Origin: Prillingera fragicola
Lineage: Eukaryota; Basidiomycota; Tremellomycetes; Trichosporonales; Trichosporonaceae
Assembly: GCA_002335605.1 (NCBI GenBank)
Contig: BEDY01000001.1
Coordinates: 124,001 to 188,000 of the forward strand
Direction: 5' to 3'
DNA length: 64,000 nt
Shown here: positions 10,578 to 21,849 of the stretch, piece by piece
Position numbering within the stretch: the stretch's first letter is position 1
Layout of the letters: every line of letters begins with the position of its first letter
Notes under the pieces: generated by a model
What the model was told of the DNA's origin: nothing
What the model saw: only the letters and a program-made list of their open reading frames with translations
Database searches by the model: none
Position numbers and translations under genes: made by a program

Positions 10578-12230
10578 ATGTCTGCCGAGGTTGCCGCCGT
10601 CGCCCCCCAGGTTGAGGTCGCCGAGACCGCTGCCCCCGCTGTTGTCAAGTCCGAGGACGAGATCAAGGAGTCGCTTGAGAAGGCCACCAAGCAGGGTGAG
10701 TACCTGTGCAGGTCATTTGTTTTGCTTGCCACTGACAACAATAGTCAACTTCTACTTTTCCGACTCCAACCTCCCCACCGACAAGTTCTTCTTCTCGCTC
10801 ACCGCTTGTAACGCCGAGGGATGGGTCCCCATCAAGACCATTCTCACCTTCAAGCGCATGCAGGCCTTCCAGGAGCTTGGTGTCCCCGCTGTTGCCCAGG
10901 CTATCCGCGACGCTGCCGCTGCCGAGGGTGACGACGCTCTCCTTGCCGTCAGCGAGGATGGTGAGAACGTCCGCCGCAAGCGCCCCCTCGAGCGTGACTC
11001 GACTCAGTGGGACCGCTCTGCCTACGTTGTAAGTGCCCAGGGCTGAGCTGATTGAGGCAACGCTGACACCTACACAGAAGGGCTTTGGTGAGGGCGACGA
11101 CAACGAGGCTACCACCCAGGAGAAGATTGAGGAGTACTTCCAACAGTTTGGCAAGATCAACCAGGTTCGCAAGCGCCGTGGTGACGATGCTGCCAAGGGC
11201 GACCGCGGAAAGGGCAAGGGCGCCTTCAAGGTGAGTGGTTGCACAGACCAGTTTCGTGTGAAGGCAAGCTGACGTCCAGGGTTCGGTCTTTGTCGAGTTT
11301 GCCTACGAGGCCGACATGAGCAAGTTCCTTGCTCTCTCGCCCATTCCCAAGTTTGGTGACGAGGACATGGTCGCGATGACCAAGGACGCGTACGTCAAGA
11401 TGAAGGCCAAGGAGAAGGGCATTCCCGAGGACGAGATCACCAAGGGTAACCAGGCCCGCAAGGGCAAGGCTCCTAACTTCAACGCTTTCCGCGAGATGGA
11501 GCGCATGAAGAAGGGCGGCTCGGCCAACCTTGCTACGATCCCCTCGACTGTCGATGTTGTTGGCACTGCCCCCCGCAGTGACAAGGGCAAGAAGCGCGAG
11601 CGTGACGGCGACGACGAGGAGCGCGACGAGAAGCGCGTCAAGGGTCCCCTCACCATCACTTACCGTGGTGCCGAGATCGAGGTCAGCCGCGAGGACGGCA
11701 CTGTTGTCGACCCCTCGAAGATTGTGTTTGAGGAGAACTCTGCCATCAAGTTCTCTGCCCCCGGTGAGGGCTCAGACTGGAAGGAGCTCAAGCAGGCTGT
11801 CCTCGACGCCGGCATTGCTCCCTTCATGTCGTTCCCCCCCGGCACCAAGCAGGGCTCGATTGCCAAGGCTGGCGAGAACGACGGCAAGACCATCACCGAC
11901 GCCGACATTGCCCTCCTCAACGGCGCCGGCATCACCTACGGCGGCGAGCCCGTCACCTTTGAGCGCATGACCGAGGATGAGCAGCGCGCCTTCTGGACCA
12001 AGCGTGCCAACTACCAGGGTTCGGTCGAGCTCAAGAAGATTGCCGAGCGCTCGAGCGGCTGGAAGGGCGGCCGCGGCGGCCGCGGTGGCCGCGGTGGTGG
12101 CCGTGGTGGCCGTGGTCGTGGCGGAGGCCGTGGTCGTGGTGGACGCGGTGGCAACCGTGGTGGACGCGGCGACAGGGATCGCGCGGGTGGCAGTGGCCTG
12201 CCCCCCTCGGTCGGTGCTGTTGCAGAGTAG
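10578..12230 (+). CDS. LHP1: La ribonucleoprotein (Lupus La homologue)
   Basis: Binds 3' UUU-OH of nascent Pol III transcripts and chaperones pre-tRNA in the nucleus. Four exons (10578-10695, 10745-11028, 11078-11230, 11280-12230); introns of 48-49 nt, all phases consistent. The first splice restores the La motif (KQVNFYFSDSNLPTDKFFF), followed by GWVPIKTIL. An RRM follows (residues ~130-215, EEYFQQFGKINQVRKRR then GSVFVEFAYEADM). After a charged linker with a KKRERDGDDEERDEKRVK nuclear-localisation-like cluster comes a second RRM-like region (~270-370, ending ERMTEDEQRAFWTKRANYQG). The C-terminus is an RGG-rich tail. The tail length and RGG content are as in other basidiomycete La proteins. 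The symbol follows the yeast gene. Confidence 0.95.
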
Positions 12231-12975
12231 GCGGTATCTGCGAACGAGGCGTGTAGAGTGGCTTGTGGGCTATACGGCTATGTTTTATGGACTGCATTGT
12301 GTCCTAGCGAGAGCGCAGCGAGCGAGCGAGCGAGCGAGAGGCCGAGACTGCCCACGACTGACGACGCGTCTAACTTTCAGCCCGGCACGGCTTATCTCAT
12401 GGGGCAGCGGTCCGAGCGCAAAGTGTGAGCTCGAAGCATGTGCACGCCATGCACGGCGCACTGATTGGAGAGCGCACAGCAGCGCACGGTACTCTTCCGA
12501 TCCGGTTGACCCCAGGAGCACCCTCGACTAGTCATCTCGAGTGTAGTTTGTCAACCATCCCGCCCGCCTAGTTCGACTACGGGCGCCTCGACGCTGTGGC
12601 GCCTTCAGCACGACTGTACCGCTACAAGGTCAAAGCTGGATGGCGACATATCCCTACCTCTCGCATACGGCCATACGGGCGCTGGACATGCAGACGGACG
12701 AGGAACAATGGGCGAGATAGTGAGTCCAGTGTGAGCTTTTGTCTTCGCCAGTTACCCAGTCTGGCCTTGTGGATCATTGTTGGTGTGTATCATTGTTCAC
12801 AGCATACAGCCTGGGAGTCCCTCTAGAGCCCATTCCTCATTACCATCTACGACCAGCTCCACCACTTCGCCACCCGCCTCCTCCTCTACGCTACCCACCC
12901 CAACTTCGCCCAGCAGCACCGCAACCCACAGCCCTCGCCAGCCTCCTGGGCATCATCTGCCCCTGCCTGCGCACA
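12231..12975. other. La 3' flank and leader of next gene
   Basis: Contains an AGCG microsatellite (annotated). Near 12700-12976 an open plus frame reads ITIYDQLHHFATRLLLYATH and ends with a TGA overlapping the ATG of the next gene; it could be an upstream frame of the same transcript (see findings). Confidence 0.5.
12317..12336 (+). repeat. AGCG tetranucleotide microsatellite
   Basis: Five perfect AGCG units just downstream of the La gene, in its probable 3' UTR or flank. Confidence 0.95.
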
Positions 12976-13550
12976 ATGACGCCGGACCCAACCAAACCCA
13001 ACCCGGAAATCATGAATCTCCGCCCACCCAGCTTGCCGTGGAACTACAACCTCCTCTCGCGCGCCGAGCGCGCGCAGCTCGACCACTGGCACAGGGGGAT
13101 GAAAGAGTTTGTCGCCGCTGCCAAAGTCAAGGAGCAGGCGCGCGCGGCCGCGGCCAAGCGGCAGGCGGCGGTGGAGAAGGTGGCGGCAAAGGAGAAGAAG
13201 AAGCGGGAGGAGAGGGAGAAGAAGGCAAAGGCAAAGCGGGACAAGGTGCTCGCTCATGAGGCTAGGATGCGCGAGGGTATTCAGCGGTACGTCCCCCTCC
13301 ACTGCTGACGAGCTGACGGGGAAGCAAAACAGCAGCCTGGGCATCAGCGCACCATCAGCAGCCATTCACGCACTTTCCCGGCGAATTCGGCAACTATGTG
13401 CCCCCCAGGCAGGCTGTCACTGCCAACATGTTCCCGCCCTATGGCCCGCATGGTGTTGGGGCCGAGGTGCGGCCTGCGCCCAAGGCTGAGGGGGGCGGGT
13501 GGCCGTTCATGAGTCGGACTATGGCAATGGTGGGTCGGGAGACGGCATAA
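12976..13550 (+). CDS. Small charged coiled-coil protein, unknown function
   Basis: Starts MTPDPTKPNPEIMNLRPPSL, followed by an Ala/Lys/Glu-rich helix (residues ~45-105, with EKKKREEREKKAKAKRDKV), a probable coiled coil. The second exon reads HFPGEFGNYVPPRQAV and then ANMFPPYGPHGVGAEVRPAP, ending RTMAMVGRETA. Two splice solutions exist near 13270-13332: a donor GTATTC at 13278 with acceptor CAG before 13334 keeps the second exon in this frame, whereas GTACGT (13288) would not. The first is preferred. The intron contains CTGAC branch candidates. The family is not recognised; no membrane segment in the main frame. Confidence 0.6.
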
Positions 13551-14492
13551 GTGGGTCCTTGTGTAGGAGGGGAGCGTGAGTGTGGTAGAGTTGTAGACGG
13601 GACGCGGGGCCGGCGATGAGGCTTGGACTACGAGTTGGCTGGGGACAAGGTGCTGGCGCTGACACTGACCTTAGGCTGTTCGCCAGCATACCCGGGAGGA
13701 GGAGCTGATGGGTATAGCCGAGGGGAGACGGTGGGTCTGAAGATAGTCGGTGTAGTCAGATACGGCAGTCATGTAGTCATGAGGACCAGGACACGAAGGG
13801 AGTCGACCGAGACGGAAGCGCTGGAACTGGGCTAGGTCGACAGGTAGAGGAGTGCCGCGTTGTGCAGGCGTGGTGCTGCGGGTGCCGAGTGTATACATCT
13901 CAAGTCGGTGTGGTAGAGCGTTGGAGCGGGAGCGCGCAGTCCAAAGCTGAACCCAGACTGGAGATGCGAGTGAGAGCGAGAGACGATGGTTGTGGCTCGG
14001 TTCCATCGGCAACCTAAACCGCTGGGAACCGAGTGGATCCACTTCTACGAGTAGTGGCACCAGCGACAAGGAGCACTGCAACACCGACCCAGCTCGTCCA
14101 CGAGGTTTAGTCTATGCAGTGCTCAAGGTCGAGGCATGCACAGCTCTCTCTTTCAATGTGGATTCTGGGCCAGACCCAGTGAGAGATGCGTGTCCTCAAT
14201 GGAGGGTGGGGCAATTAACAGCAATCGACGGTGGCTGTGCTGCTGTGAACGAAGCAAATGGGGGTTCAAAGTCACTTTGGATGTATGCAAGGTGGTTGTG
14301 CTCAATTTCTGACGCTTTGCATATAGCCTAGACGACCACGGGGAAGCGAGGGCAGCCGTTATCAAGATGGTTAAGAAGCCATAGGTAATCAGTCAACAAC
14401 AGTGACAACGAGACAGCGCATCGACAGTCCGTCAGGACCACCACTCCATCTTCACATATCAATACCGCCCTCTACAAACCCTACCCAACACC
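13551..14492. other. Intergenic, no gene seen
   Basis: About 940 bases with only short overlapping frames on both strands. The longest (minus, 13671-14084) has poor codon use and no splice support. Confidence 0.5.
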
Positions 14493-14867
14493 ATGGGTCT
14501 TATCAAGACAGGCATTCAGGCAGGTGCCGCAGTGATAATCGCCAACAAGGTCGCCAAGGCAGTCGACAAGCACGGCCAACAGAAGAACACTCCACCACAC
14601 CCACCATGCAACTGGCCCCACTGCCCGTACTCATACGCCAACCAGCAGCAGCAGGCCTACGGCCATCGTGATCAGGGAATGCCCATGCCCGTTGGCCCTC
14701 CAGGCGGTCACGGCTTTCGTGCCAATGATGAACAGTACGGTTACCTCGGTGCGCCTGGTGCCTCTGGTGCGCCGATGCCACACGCGCCATATGGTGATGA
14801 GAAGGCGCCGGCTTATCCTGGCCGTCCCAACTCTTCGTACTATGCGGAGAACAAAGAGAAGCAGTAG
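14493..14867 (+). CDS. Small fungal protein with N-terminal amphipathic/hydrophobic helix
   Basis: Single-exon 124-residue protein. The N-terminus MGLIKTGIQAGAAVIIANK forms an Ala-rich helix that could bind or cross a membrane; residues 28-45 contain an HPPCNWPHCPYSY Cys/His stretch. The rest is Gly/Pro/Tyr-rich and disordered, ending YYAENKEKQ. This architecture (GAxxIIANKVAKAV-like helix plus a PxGY-rich tail) is common among small, uncharacterised Dikarya proteins. The start follows a CA-rich leader (CAACACCATGGG). Function unknown. Confidence 0.75.
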   Translation: MGLIKTGIQAGAAVIIANKVAKAVDKHGQQKNTPPHPPCNWPHCPYSYANQQQQAYGHRDQGMPMPVGPPGGHGFRANDEQYGYLGAPGASGAPMPHAPYGDEKAPAYPGRPNSSYYAENKEKQ

Positions 14868-15841
14868 GTCTTGTGAGTCAAAGACTCGCAAAATTTGCAG
14901 AAGAGCATGAGGCTGATTGGGTTCAAGTTTGCTGCAACAACTAGAGATTGCTTTCACTGAGATCAAGGGGATGATTGAAGAGGCAAAGAGGCCTGGTCGG
15001 GGGAATGATGTTCGCTGCACACGCTGAAGAGAAGAATTTGAGTGCTGAGGTGGATACATGAGATCATTAGGTAGCACTTATGTGCATAGACTATGTTGTT
15101 CCATAGAAGGAGAGACGAGATTGAACAACCATTACGACTTTGACAATTAATTCAGCAATTAATTGTCCTTCCGTCTCCACTCATCAACCCACTTCAACCT
15201 GCTTCGTCTAAACTTCGCAATGCTCTTCCCCACAACTTTACGGCGGCTCAAACGGCGCTTCTCATGCTGCTCTCCGTCGTCGAGCAGGTGGGTTCCATCA
15301 CATTGCCATGCGGGCATTGTTGAGATGGTGAGCACGACCTACCCAAGAGGAGACGTAATGGTGTTACAAAGTCTAGTAGTGCCCATTAGCGCGTCTTTGT
15401 CGGTCGACACGCCGGTGGTGCACACCATCCTAAGCGAGCTTGAGATCTCCACCATCGACTAGCTCCTCATCATTAACCCAATGCATGCGCATGTCGGGTG
15501 GATGGATCGCATGGACGCCACAGCGGGGCAAGCAAGCTACCCCACGTCATCTTCGCGCTAGCTTCCCGCGGTGGTGGGGTATTTCCGCCCACTACTCCAA
15601 GTCCGCGCAGCTGCGACATCAAGTTGCTCGATGGCTATCTCCGCGTCCACCACGCATGGTACTGTAATCGACCGGCATCACGTGTGGGATGGCTATTTGG
15701 AGTTCGGCGACCTCGCCGGGGATGGGCGACTTGGTCCACCTCGTTGTGTGCGACTTGAAGCGCGAGGTCGCGCTACGACGTTGTTGTGTTACCACTCATC
15801 CATCTACTGGCCTGGCTATATCAACCACAGAATAGCTCAAG
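14868..15841. other. Intergenic with a perfect inverted repeat
   Basis: No gene is supported. It includes a 26-bp perfect inverted repeat (annotated). The last 40 bases form the leader of the secreted protein gene. Confidence 0.5.
15142..15167. repeat. 26-bp perfect AT-rich inverted repeat
   Basis: Two 11-bp arms (GACAATTAATT and its exact reverse complement) flank a 4-base CAGC spacer. It lies between genes and could form a hairpin or bind a dimeric protein. Confidence 0.9.
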
Positions 15842-17650
15842 ATGATTATCCCAGACATCCCCGACATGCTCTCCTTTAGCAACAAGGCGGCACACACCTT
15901 GCTCACCATCCTGACCGGCGCGAGTGCGGCGGTTCTCTCCTCCCGCGGCGACTACTCGGTCACCGTGGGCGACATTGTTCCCTTTGCGAACATTGACGAC
16001 ACGCCGGCGTACTCGTTCATCGACAAGGACGGCACCTACCGCTTCCAACAAAGTCACTCGCTGTACAGGCCCAACCAGTCGCGCCAGTGGAACTTCTTCA
16101 CTGGGACCAACATTGACACGGCCGTGCGTGACGAAAAGCTCTCCAATGCCGTCAACCCCAACAACCCAAAGGACTCGAACGGCGACACGACCTGGAGGTG
16201 CAACAACTCGCCTACGGGTCTCAAGGCTAGCTTCTCCCCTACGGGCCTCAACTCGACCCTCGGGTACTCGCAGAAGAACCACTGTGACCTCATCGGGACC
16301 TGGGTCGACCCAGACACGGGAGACTGGTACGGTCTCATCCACAACGAGTTTACTCCTCAGGTATGCCCGTCGACAGATCCAAGCTGACATCAGCCCTTTG
16401 GCGACGACCTCCACATGGACGCAATCGACTATGCCGTCTCCACGGACCAGGGCATGACCTGGAACATTACCGGGCACGCCATCACGACGCCCTTCAGCAC
16501 TGTCCGCGGCGACAACGAGACCTTTCCCGGCGCGACCTACTACTACGGCGACGGAGACCAGCGCCTGCTCGCTGACCCAGCGAGCGGCTACTTTTACGTC
16601 ATCTACGGGTCGCGCGTGATCGCCAAAGGCCCCAAGGGCTGGTGGACGACCTTCTACACGCATGCTGCGCGTGCACCAATGTCGGGCAAGCTGACCTCGG
16701 GGTGGGAGAAGTGGTACGACGGCACGTGGAGCGAGCCCGGAGAGGGCGGCAGGGAGTCTGGCATTGTCCCCGTGGACGCAAACAATGCCAACGGCTACGT
16801 CCCCGCCGACAAGGACTACAACCCCAAGAATCTCGGGACGGCCAAGGAGCAGATTGCTGCGGGCCTCATGCCGCCGACGACGCCGCTGTTCTGGATGGAC
16901 GTGAGCTACAACGCCTACCTTGGTCTCTGGATCGGCGAGCCCAACAACCTCGACCGGTCTGGTGACGCGCCTCAAGAGTTTTACGCCTGCACCGACCTCG
17001 CCAAGCAGCAGTGGAAGCTCATCGGCAACTCCGGCAGCTACGTTACACAGTCCAACTATCGCTGGCTCATGGACGCGCAGTCGCTCACCTCGTCTGCGTT
17101 TATGGGCAAAGATTTCCGTGCCTACTGCGCGTTCGGGTGCTCCAAGAACGCCACCACTGGCAAGCCCAACAATGGCGAGTACGTCAACATTGCGATCGAC
17201 GGCCCCGCAGCGCAGCCAGTCGACACCACCAAGACGTACAGCATTATCAGCGACAGCCACAACACCGCCAAAGCCTCGGGGACCTCGACCTGGAAGTTTG
17301 TCCCCGTCGGCGACGGCTCGTACCAGATCACTGGCGCCGCAGGAGCCCTCGGCGTGGACTCGTCCACCCCAGCCTCCCGCGCGTGGGGTACACCGGTCAC
17401 TGTCGCGCAGTCCAACCCGAAGGACGTGGGGCAGCACTGGTGGGTCCTGCCCGACAAGTCGGCCGACGGCGAGACGACGACGGGCAAGTACAGGATTGTC
17501 AACCGCTACTCGTCGCTTTACCTGTCGGTTTCAAGGGCGCATGGGCTGGACACGACGCCGGGGCGGTCATGGGACGCCGCTGGGGAGGGCGTTGGCGCTG
17601 GCCGTGTTGTGGCTGACCAGGTGCTCAGTCTCAAGGGGTGCAAGCGGTGA
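15842..17650 (+). CDS. Secreted putative beta-propeller enzyme with C-terminal beta-trefoil lectin-like domain
   Basis: Two exons (15842-16360 and 16394-17650) with a 33-nt intron (GTATGC donor, CTGAC branch, CATCAG acceptor); 591 residues. A hydrophobic leader (AAHTLLTILTGASAAVL) indicates secretion; the second Met (MLSFSNK) may be the true start. Residues ~60-400 carry repeated strand-like blocks (YSFIDKDGTYRFQQ, LIGTWVDPDTGDWYGLIHNEF, DYAVSTDQGMTWN, LLADPASGYFYVIYGS) typical of five- or six-bladed propeller glycosidases. Residues ~430-590 contain NTAKASGTSTWKFVPVGDG and YRIVNRYSSLYLSVS, which resemble a ricin-B-type trefoil carbohydrate-binding module. Several N-glycosylation sites are present. 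Family inferred from motif style, not from a catalytic residue set. Confidence 0.8.
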
Positions 17651-18310
17651 TCCAGAGGTGGGGGCTGAGGTGGGCTGCTGTGAGAGGTGGAGTGACGTCA
17701 GTAGAGGCGTATGCATAAGAATAGGCCGAGATGAATGATCAACTACAACGATGTGTACTGCAACAGTATTCAGAGTACAGCATGATCAGACTTCATGACT
17801 CGGATTGCGGTGATCAACTGGCCGTCCGTCCCTAATGGCATAGTCTGCATGTGTAATCGCCGCACGGATATTGTTCAATCTCCGTGAGGTTGCCGAGTGC
17901 GGCCGGATAAATTCTGGCCAAGGATAAACTGTCCCTGGCCAGCCTTGGGCGCCGCGCCGCCCACCGCCCTGCGCCCCATGTGTCACCCCGGCGCCCTTTG
18001 CGGACATTGACCCAATCTCCGCCCTCCCAGCTGAACATTTGCACCAAAAGAGCACCCACCTTGTGGCGCCAAGCAAATGATCCGGCACCGACGCCGGGCT
18101 CCGACTCGTCTCGAAGTGTTGCAAAGTTCGCGCTCAGCGTGCATGTGCAGCAGACACGGAGCGACTTGACCGTCTCCGTCCTTTATTCCTGTTCTTCTTC
18201 ATCTCTTGGCCATCTCTTGATCCGTCACAGCGGAGCAACGCTCGTTTCTCAACAGCCACCGAGGGCCCCACCCCCAAACCCACTCCCTCCACTTAACCTG
18301 TCAACAAGCA
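17651..18310. other. Intergenic, promoter of MFS gene
   Basis: No gene is supported. A CT-rich stretch (TTCCTGTTCTTCTTCATCTC, 18185-18204) and CCACC-rich leader precede the MFS start. Confidence 0.55.
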
Positions 18311-20233
18311 ATGCGCTCCGAAGCTGGCAACTTTGCCGCTCTGGGGCTCACCCACTCGCGCACGTCGCAGAACAATGTCAATGCTGCGACTACTGCCGCA
18401 CCAGCGCCCACAATAGTCGAGCACCCGACGCCACCGCCACCACCAACAGAAGCTGTCAGCTCCGAGGTGGTCCAGGATGAGAAGCGGTGGTGGGCGCCGA
18501 CCAAGCCCAACTATGCTGGCCGCAAGCCGTGGGGAATGGGCGTGAGTAGTTGTTGCAGTGTGCGCTGCAAGTCAAAGTGCTGACCAAAGCAGTGGCGCAG
18601 CTCGTCGTGGTACATCACCGCAGTGGTGACTGTGGGCGTCTTCTCCGACTTGCTGGCCTACACCATTGTCGTCCCTGTCCTTCCCTTCCGCCTGCAGGTG
18701 CTCGGCTACGACCATGTCGCCCAGCTCACCTCTTACCTCCTGATTGCCTACTCTGGCGGCGTCTTTATCGCCACCTTCCCCGTCGCCTGGTTCTTCCACC
18801 GCCACCCGTACCGGCGCGGCCCGCTCGTCGCAGCCGTGCTCGTGCTCGAGGGCAGTTTCGTGCTCTTCATGGTCCCCAAGCCATACTGGTGCATGGTCAT
18901 TGCGCGTGTTCTGCAAGGCATGACGTCTTGCGTGGTGTGGACAGTGGGCTTTGCGCTCATCTGCGAGAACATTGATCCGAAGAATCTCGGCACCGCCCTC
19001 GGCTTTGCGTTCTCTGGTGTCACTGTTGGTGTGACTATTGCGCCACCCATCGGTGGAGCGCTGTACGAGCACCTGGGCTGGCATGCGCCGTTCATCTTCT
19101 GCATCATCGTCTGCGCTCTCGACCTCGCTGCCCGTGTGCTCGTCATTGAGCAAAAGGATGTGCGCAAGTATGACGCCGCGGCCGCAGCCGCCAACGCGAC
19201 CATGGTCCGCGCCGCTGCTGCTCGTGGCCACTCGGCGACGGCCGAGACCATTGCCGAGTCGACCACCGAGAGGACTGTCATCAACGAGTCGGGCGACGAG
19301 GACAAGGACGTGCCGGTCGCCGCGGAATCAGACACTGCTGCTGCAACCCACGCCGCCGACCTGGCAGCCACCGAGGCGGCCGCCGCCGCGGAAGCGGACA
19401 ACAAGTCCATCGTCGAACTCTCACCCTGGGGCGTGCTCATTGCCCTCGCGTCCCTCCCCCGTGGCATGGTCGGGTTCGGTCTCGTTGGCGTGTTTGGCTT
19501 TATCATTGGTGGGCTCGACGCGGCGCTCCCTCTCCACATCCAGGCGACATGGAACAAGTCTGCCGACGATGTCGGTATCATCTTCCTCATCGCGGCGTGC
19601 CCGGCCTTTTTCATTGGCCCCATCGCCGGCCATCTGGCCGACAAGTGGGGGACAGAGTGGGTGCTGCTGCCTTCCCTCATCTTTTCGCTCCCATGGATGC
19701 CCCTCATGATCCTCCGAAAGTCGCTCCCTGCGTTTGTCGTCTTTTTCGCCTGCACCAACCTCGTCGCGACGCTACTCAACGTCGCTGCCTCGCTTGAAAT
19801 GGCCATTGTGTCCAAGTTCAAAGAGGGTATCTCCGAGATCCACGAATTCGCAGCCCTCAACATTGCCTTTTCAGTCTTTTCAGCGATCGGCGCAATCGTA
19901 GGTGGACAAGTGTACGACCGCCTCTCGAACGGCTGGGACGTCTTGTGCTGGATCGGATTCGCCGTCTTCGTAGTCGCCTGCTTCCCGCCCTTGTTCTGGA
20001 CAGGCGCCTGGCCAGTCTTCTACCGCATGCAAGGCAAGCCCGGGCCGGCATCCTGCCGCCCTCCAGAGGGCAGCGAGGCGGAAAAGATTGATCCAGAGGC
20101 AGGCATCGCGCGCGCAGCCACGCGCGAGCACGAGCTCCGCGCCATCACGTCGGCTACCGTGCCCAACCTCCCGGCTGTCGAGGAGGTGGCCACACCACGG
20201 ACAGCGACGCCGGAAGCCGCGCAGCGCGCTTGA
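18311..20233 (+). CDS. Major facilitator superfamily transporter, DHA1-like
   Basis: Two exons (18311-18541, 18593-20233) with a 51-nt intron (GTGAGT donor, CTGACC branch); 623 residues. A ~95-residue cytoplasmic N-terminus is followed by twelve predicted helices in two halves. The first half has ITAVVTVGVFSDLLAYTIVV and ARVLQGMTSCVVWTVGFA; the second has IAGHLADKWGTEWV, a loop 8-9 motif A of the family. The two halves are joined by a long Ala/Asp/Glu-rich cytoplasmic loop (about residues 270-355). The family exports drugs, polyamines or amines by proton antiport; the nearest group by layout is the vesicular-amine/DHA1 type. Substrate unknown. Confidence 0.9.
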
Positions 20234-20849
20234 GCGTATCTAGACCCACTACAGCATCTATAGTATCCCTCAGATCTCACCATTCAGCATGCTCGCATCT
20301 ATCACCCCACTCCTCCCTCGCCGCAGTGCACGTACGTGCTAGGATGCCGGCCTCACTCGTTCTGCTCGAGTTGTACAGACACCACCTTTAGAATGTAGGC
20401 ATGCATTTCTCAAAGCAGTCTTTGATGCTTGGCCACTAAATCTACTGTATGTACCGAAACACAAGACAAGTCTAGTCCGCAGCTTCTCGGAAGGCAAGCC
20501 ACCAGCCATGGTTAGTGACACATTCGTTCTGTGCCTTGTGGCCCTTGTGGCTCGCTGCCACCAATAGCTTGTCCGGTGTCAACCACGCAGGGGGCAAAGG
20601 CGCACATGTGCACCAGTCTGGCCGTGGTGTTGGAGCCACGCGTATGCCAAAGCCTCCTGCTTTGGCACACAATCAGTGTAGACGAGTCTCACAGGCAGCA
20701 GGAATACAGTATTATTAGGCAAGTCTGGCTAATGGAGTTCAAATTCATTAGCTCACTTTTGCTCCCGCTAATTCACTGTTTTTGAATGACACCTCAGCTC
20801 GAATGTCATCAACAAACCACAACATTCTCACATCTCACATCAGCACCTC
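20234..20849. other. Intergenic, no gene seen
   Basis: Short frames only; the stretch before 20850 (ACATTCTCACATCTCACATC) looks like a leader of the next gene. Confidence 0.55.
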
Positions 20850-21505
20850 ATGGCCAGCGCACGCGAACGCTCCAGCACGCTCTCGTCGGAGACGACAGCA
20901 CCGGGCACGCGCTCCGGCACGCCGATGCGCCGCCCACCACCCCTGCCAGCAGTCAAGGGAACGATGGGTGGTATTGGTGAGTGGACTTCACCTGCGGCAT
21001 TGTGCGTGTCGCTGATAGACTAAGAGTCGCCGCGTCGGGAGATCATGTCCCCAGTGACCTCTAATGTGAGTCATTTGCTCAGGAGCGCGAGTGTGTACAT
21101 GGTGGAGACGGCGAGTAATGGTGGCCTTCAAGACCTAAGTCCTTCTTCAACTGGGTTCTTCCACTGGGACAGCATGCCAGCTCCATGTGCTGGTTGCTGG
21201 TGCGCCTTGCTGCTATGCCCACATTCCTACCGCCGGCTTGTGTAGCCGGCACCTTGTGCATTTTCTGCAGGCAGCCGCAAAAGGCAACAACAGCTGACCC
21301 ACAGCTCCGTGGCGACGCACCCTCAGCACCACCCTCGACCCTCGGCGTATCGACCATGGTTTCGGCTCAGCCCTCGGACTCGACCCTCCAGGCCGTTCCT
21401 CCCACCCCCTTGGTCGTGTTCCGGTCAGATGCTCGTCTCAAGACATCCTTTGACTCGCTTCCTGAAGGCGCCGAGGAGGTCAAGGCATTGTTTGGTATCG
21501 CTTAG
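20850..21505 (+). CDS. Hypothetical Ser/Pro-rich protein, three exons
   Basis: Proposed exons 20850-20976, 21025-21065 and 21275-21505 (132 residues, phases agree). The first exon reads MASARERSSTLSSETTAPG and ends at GTGAGT; the second reads ESPRREIMSPVTSN and ends at another GTGAGT. The last exon carries a Pro-rich stretch and the ordered end VVFRSDARLKTSFDSLPEG, then AEEVKALFGIA. The third acceptor (GCAG before 21275) is less sure: alternatives at 21292 or 21304 keep or nearly keep the frame. The C-terminal segment has good codon use and looks conserved, but I do not recognise the family. Confidence 0.6.
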
Positions 21506-21849
21506 GTCGTGCCGCTCCTTTCTACGCAAACTCACTATCGCCCACTTGGTGCCGCCAAGCATGCACCAACATCTGTACTATAGCAACAACCACAGCAGCA
21601 TCCCATGGCCCGTAGCATAATGAAGCCAGCGCTGCGAATGCATAGATGAACATGACGCGGTTGCTCCTGCCTCGCTGCGAGGAAGCTAACGCAAGCTCCA
21701 GCAGCAGAATTGTTCCCAAGCACGGTGTTGCGCTGCCTGTATCACTCGCGACCCATGTGTCTAGTACTGCATAAATGAATCTACCTGATAACAAGTGCAA
21801 GAAGGAAAGGGCTGCACGACTAGCGGCGCCCTACTAATGTGGATTGTCC
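21506..21849. other. 3' flanks of convergent genes
   Basis: No gene seen; terminators of the plus-strand gene ending at 21505 and the minus-strand gene ending at 21850 must lie here. Confidence 0.6.

Noticed and set aside
13671..14084. 137-codon minus frame
   Set aside because: No recognisable features and codon use unlike neighbours.
15821..17437. 538-codon open frame on the minus strand
   Set aside because: Antisense shadow of the secreted two-domain protein; rich in Val/Gly/Arg as expected from reverse reading of C-ending codons, and crosses the intron.
18748..19863. 371-codon open frame on the minus strand
   Set aside because: Antisense to the MFS transporter's membrane helices; no independent signals.
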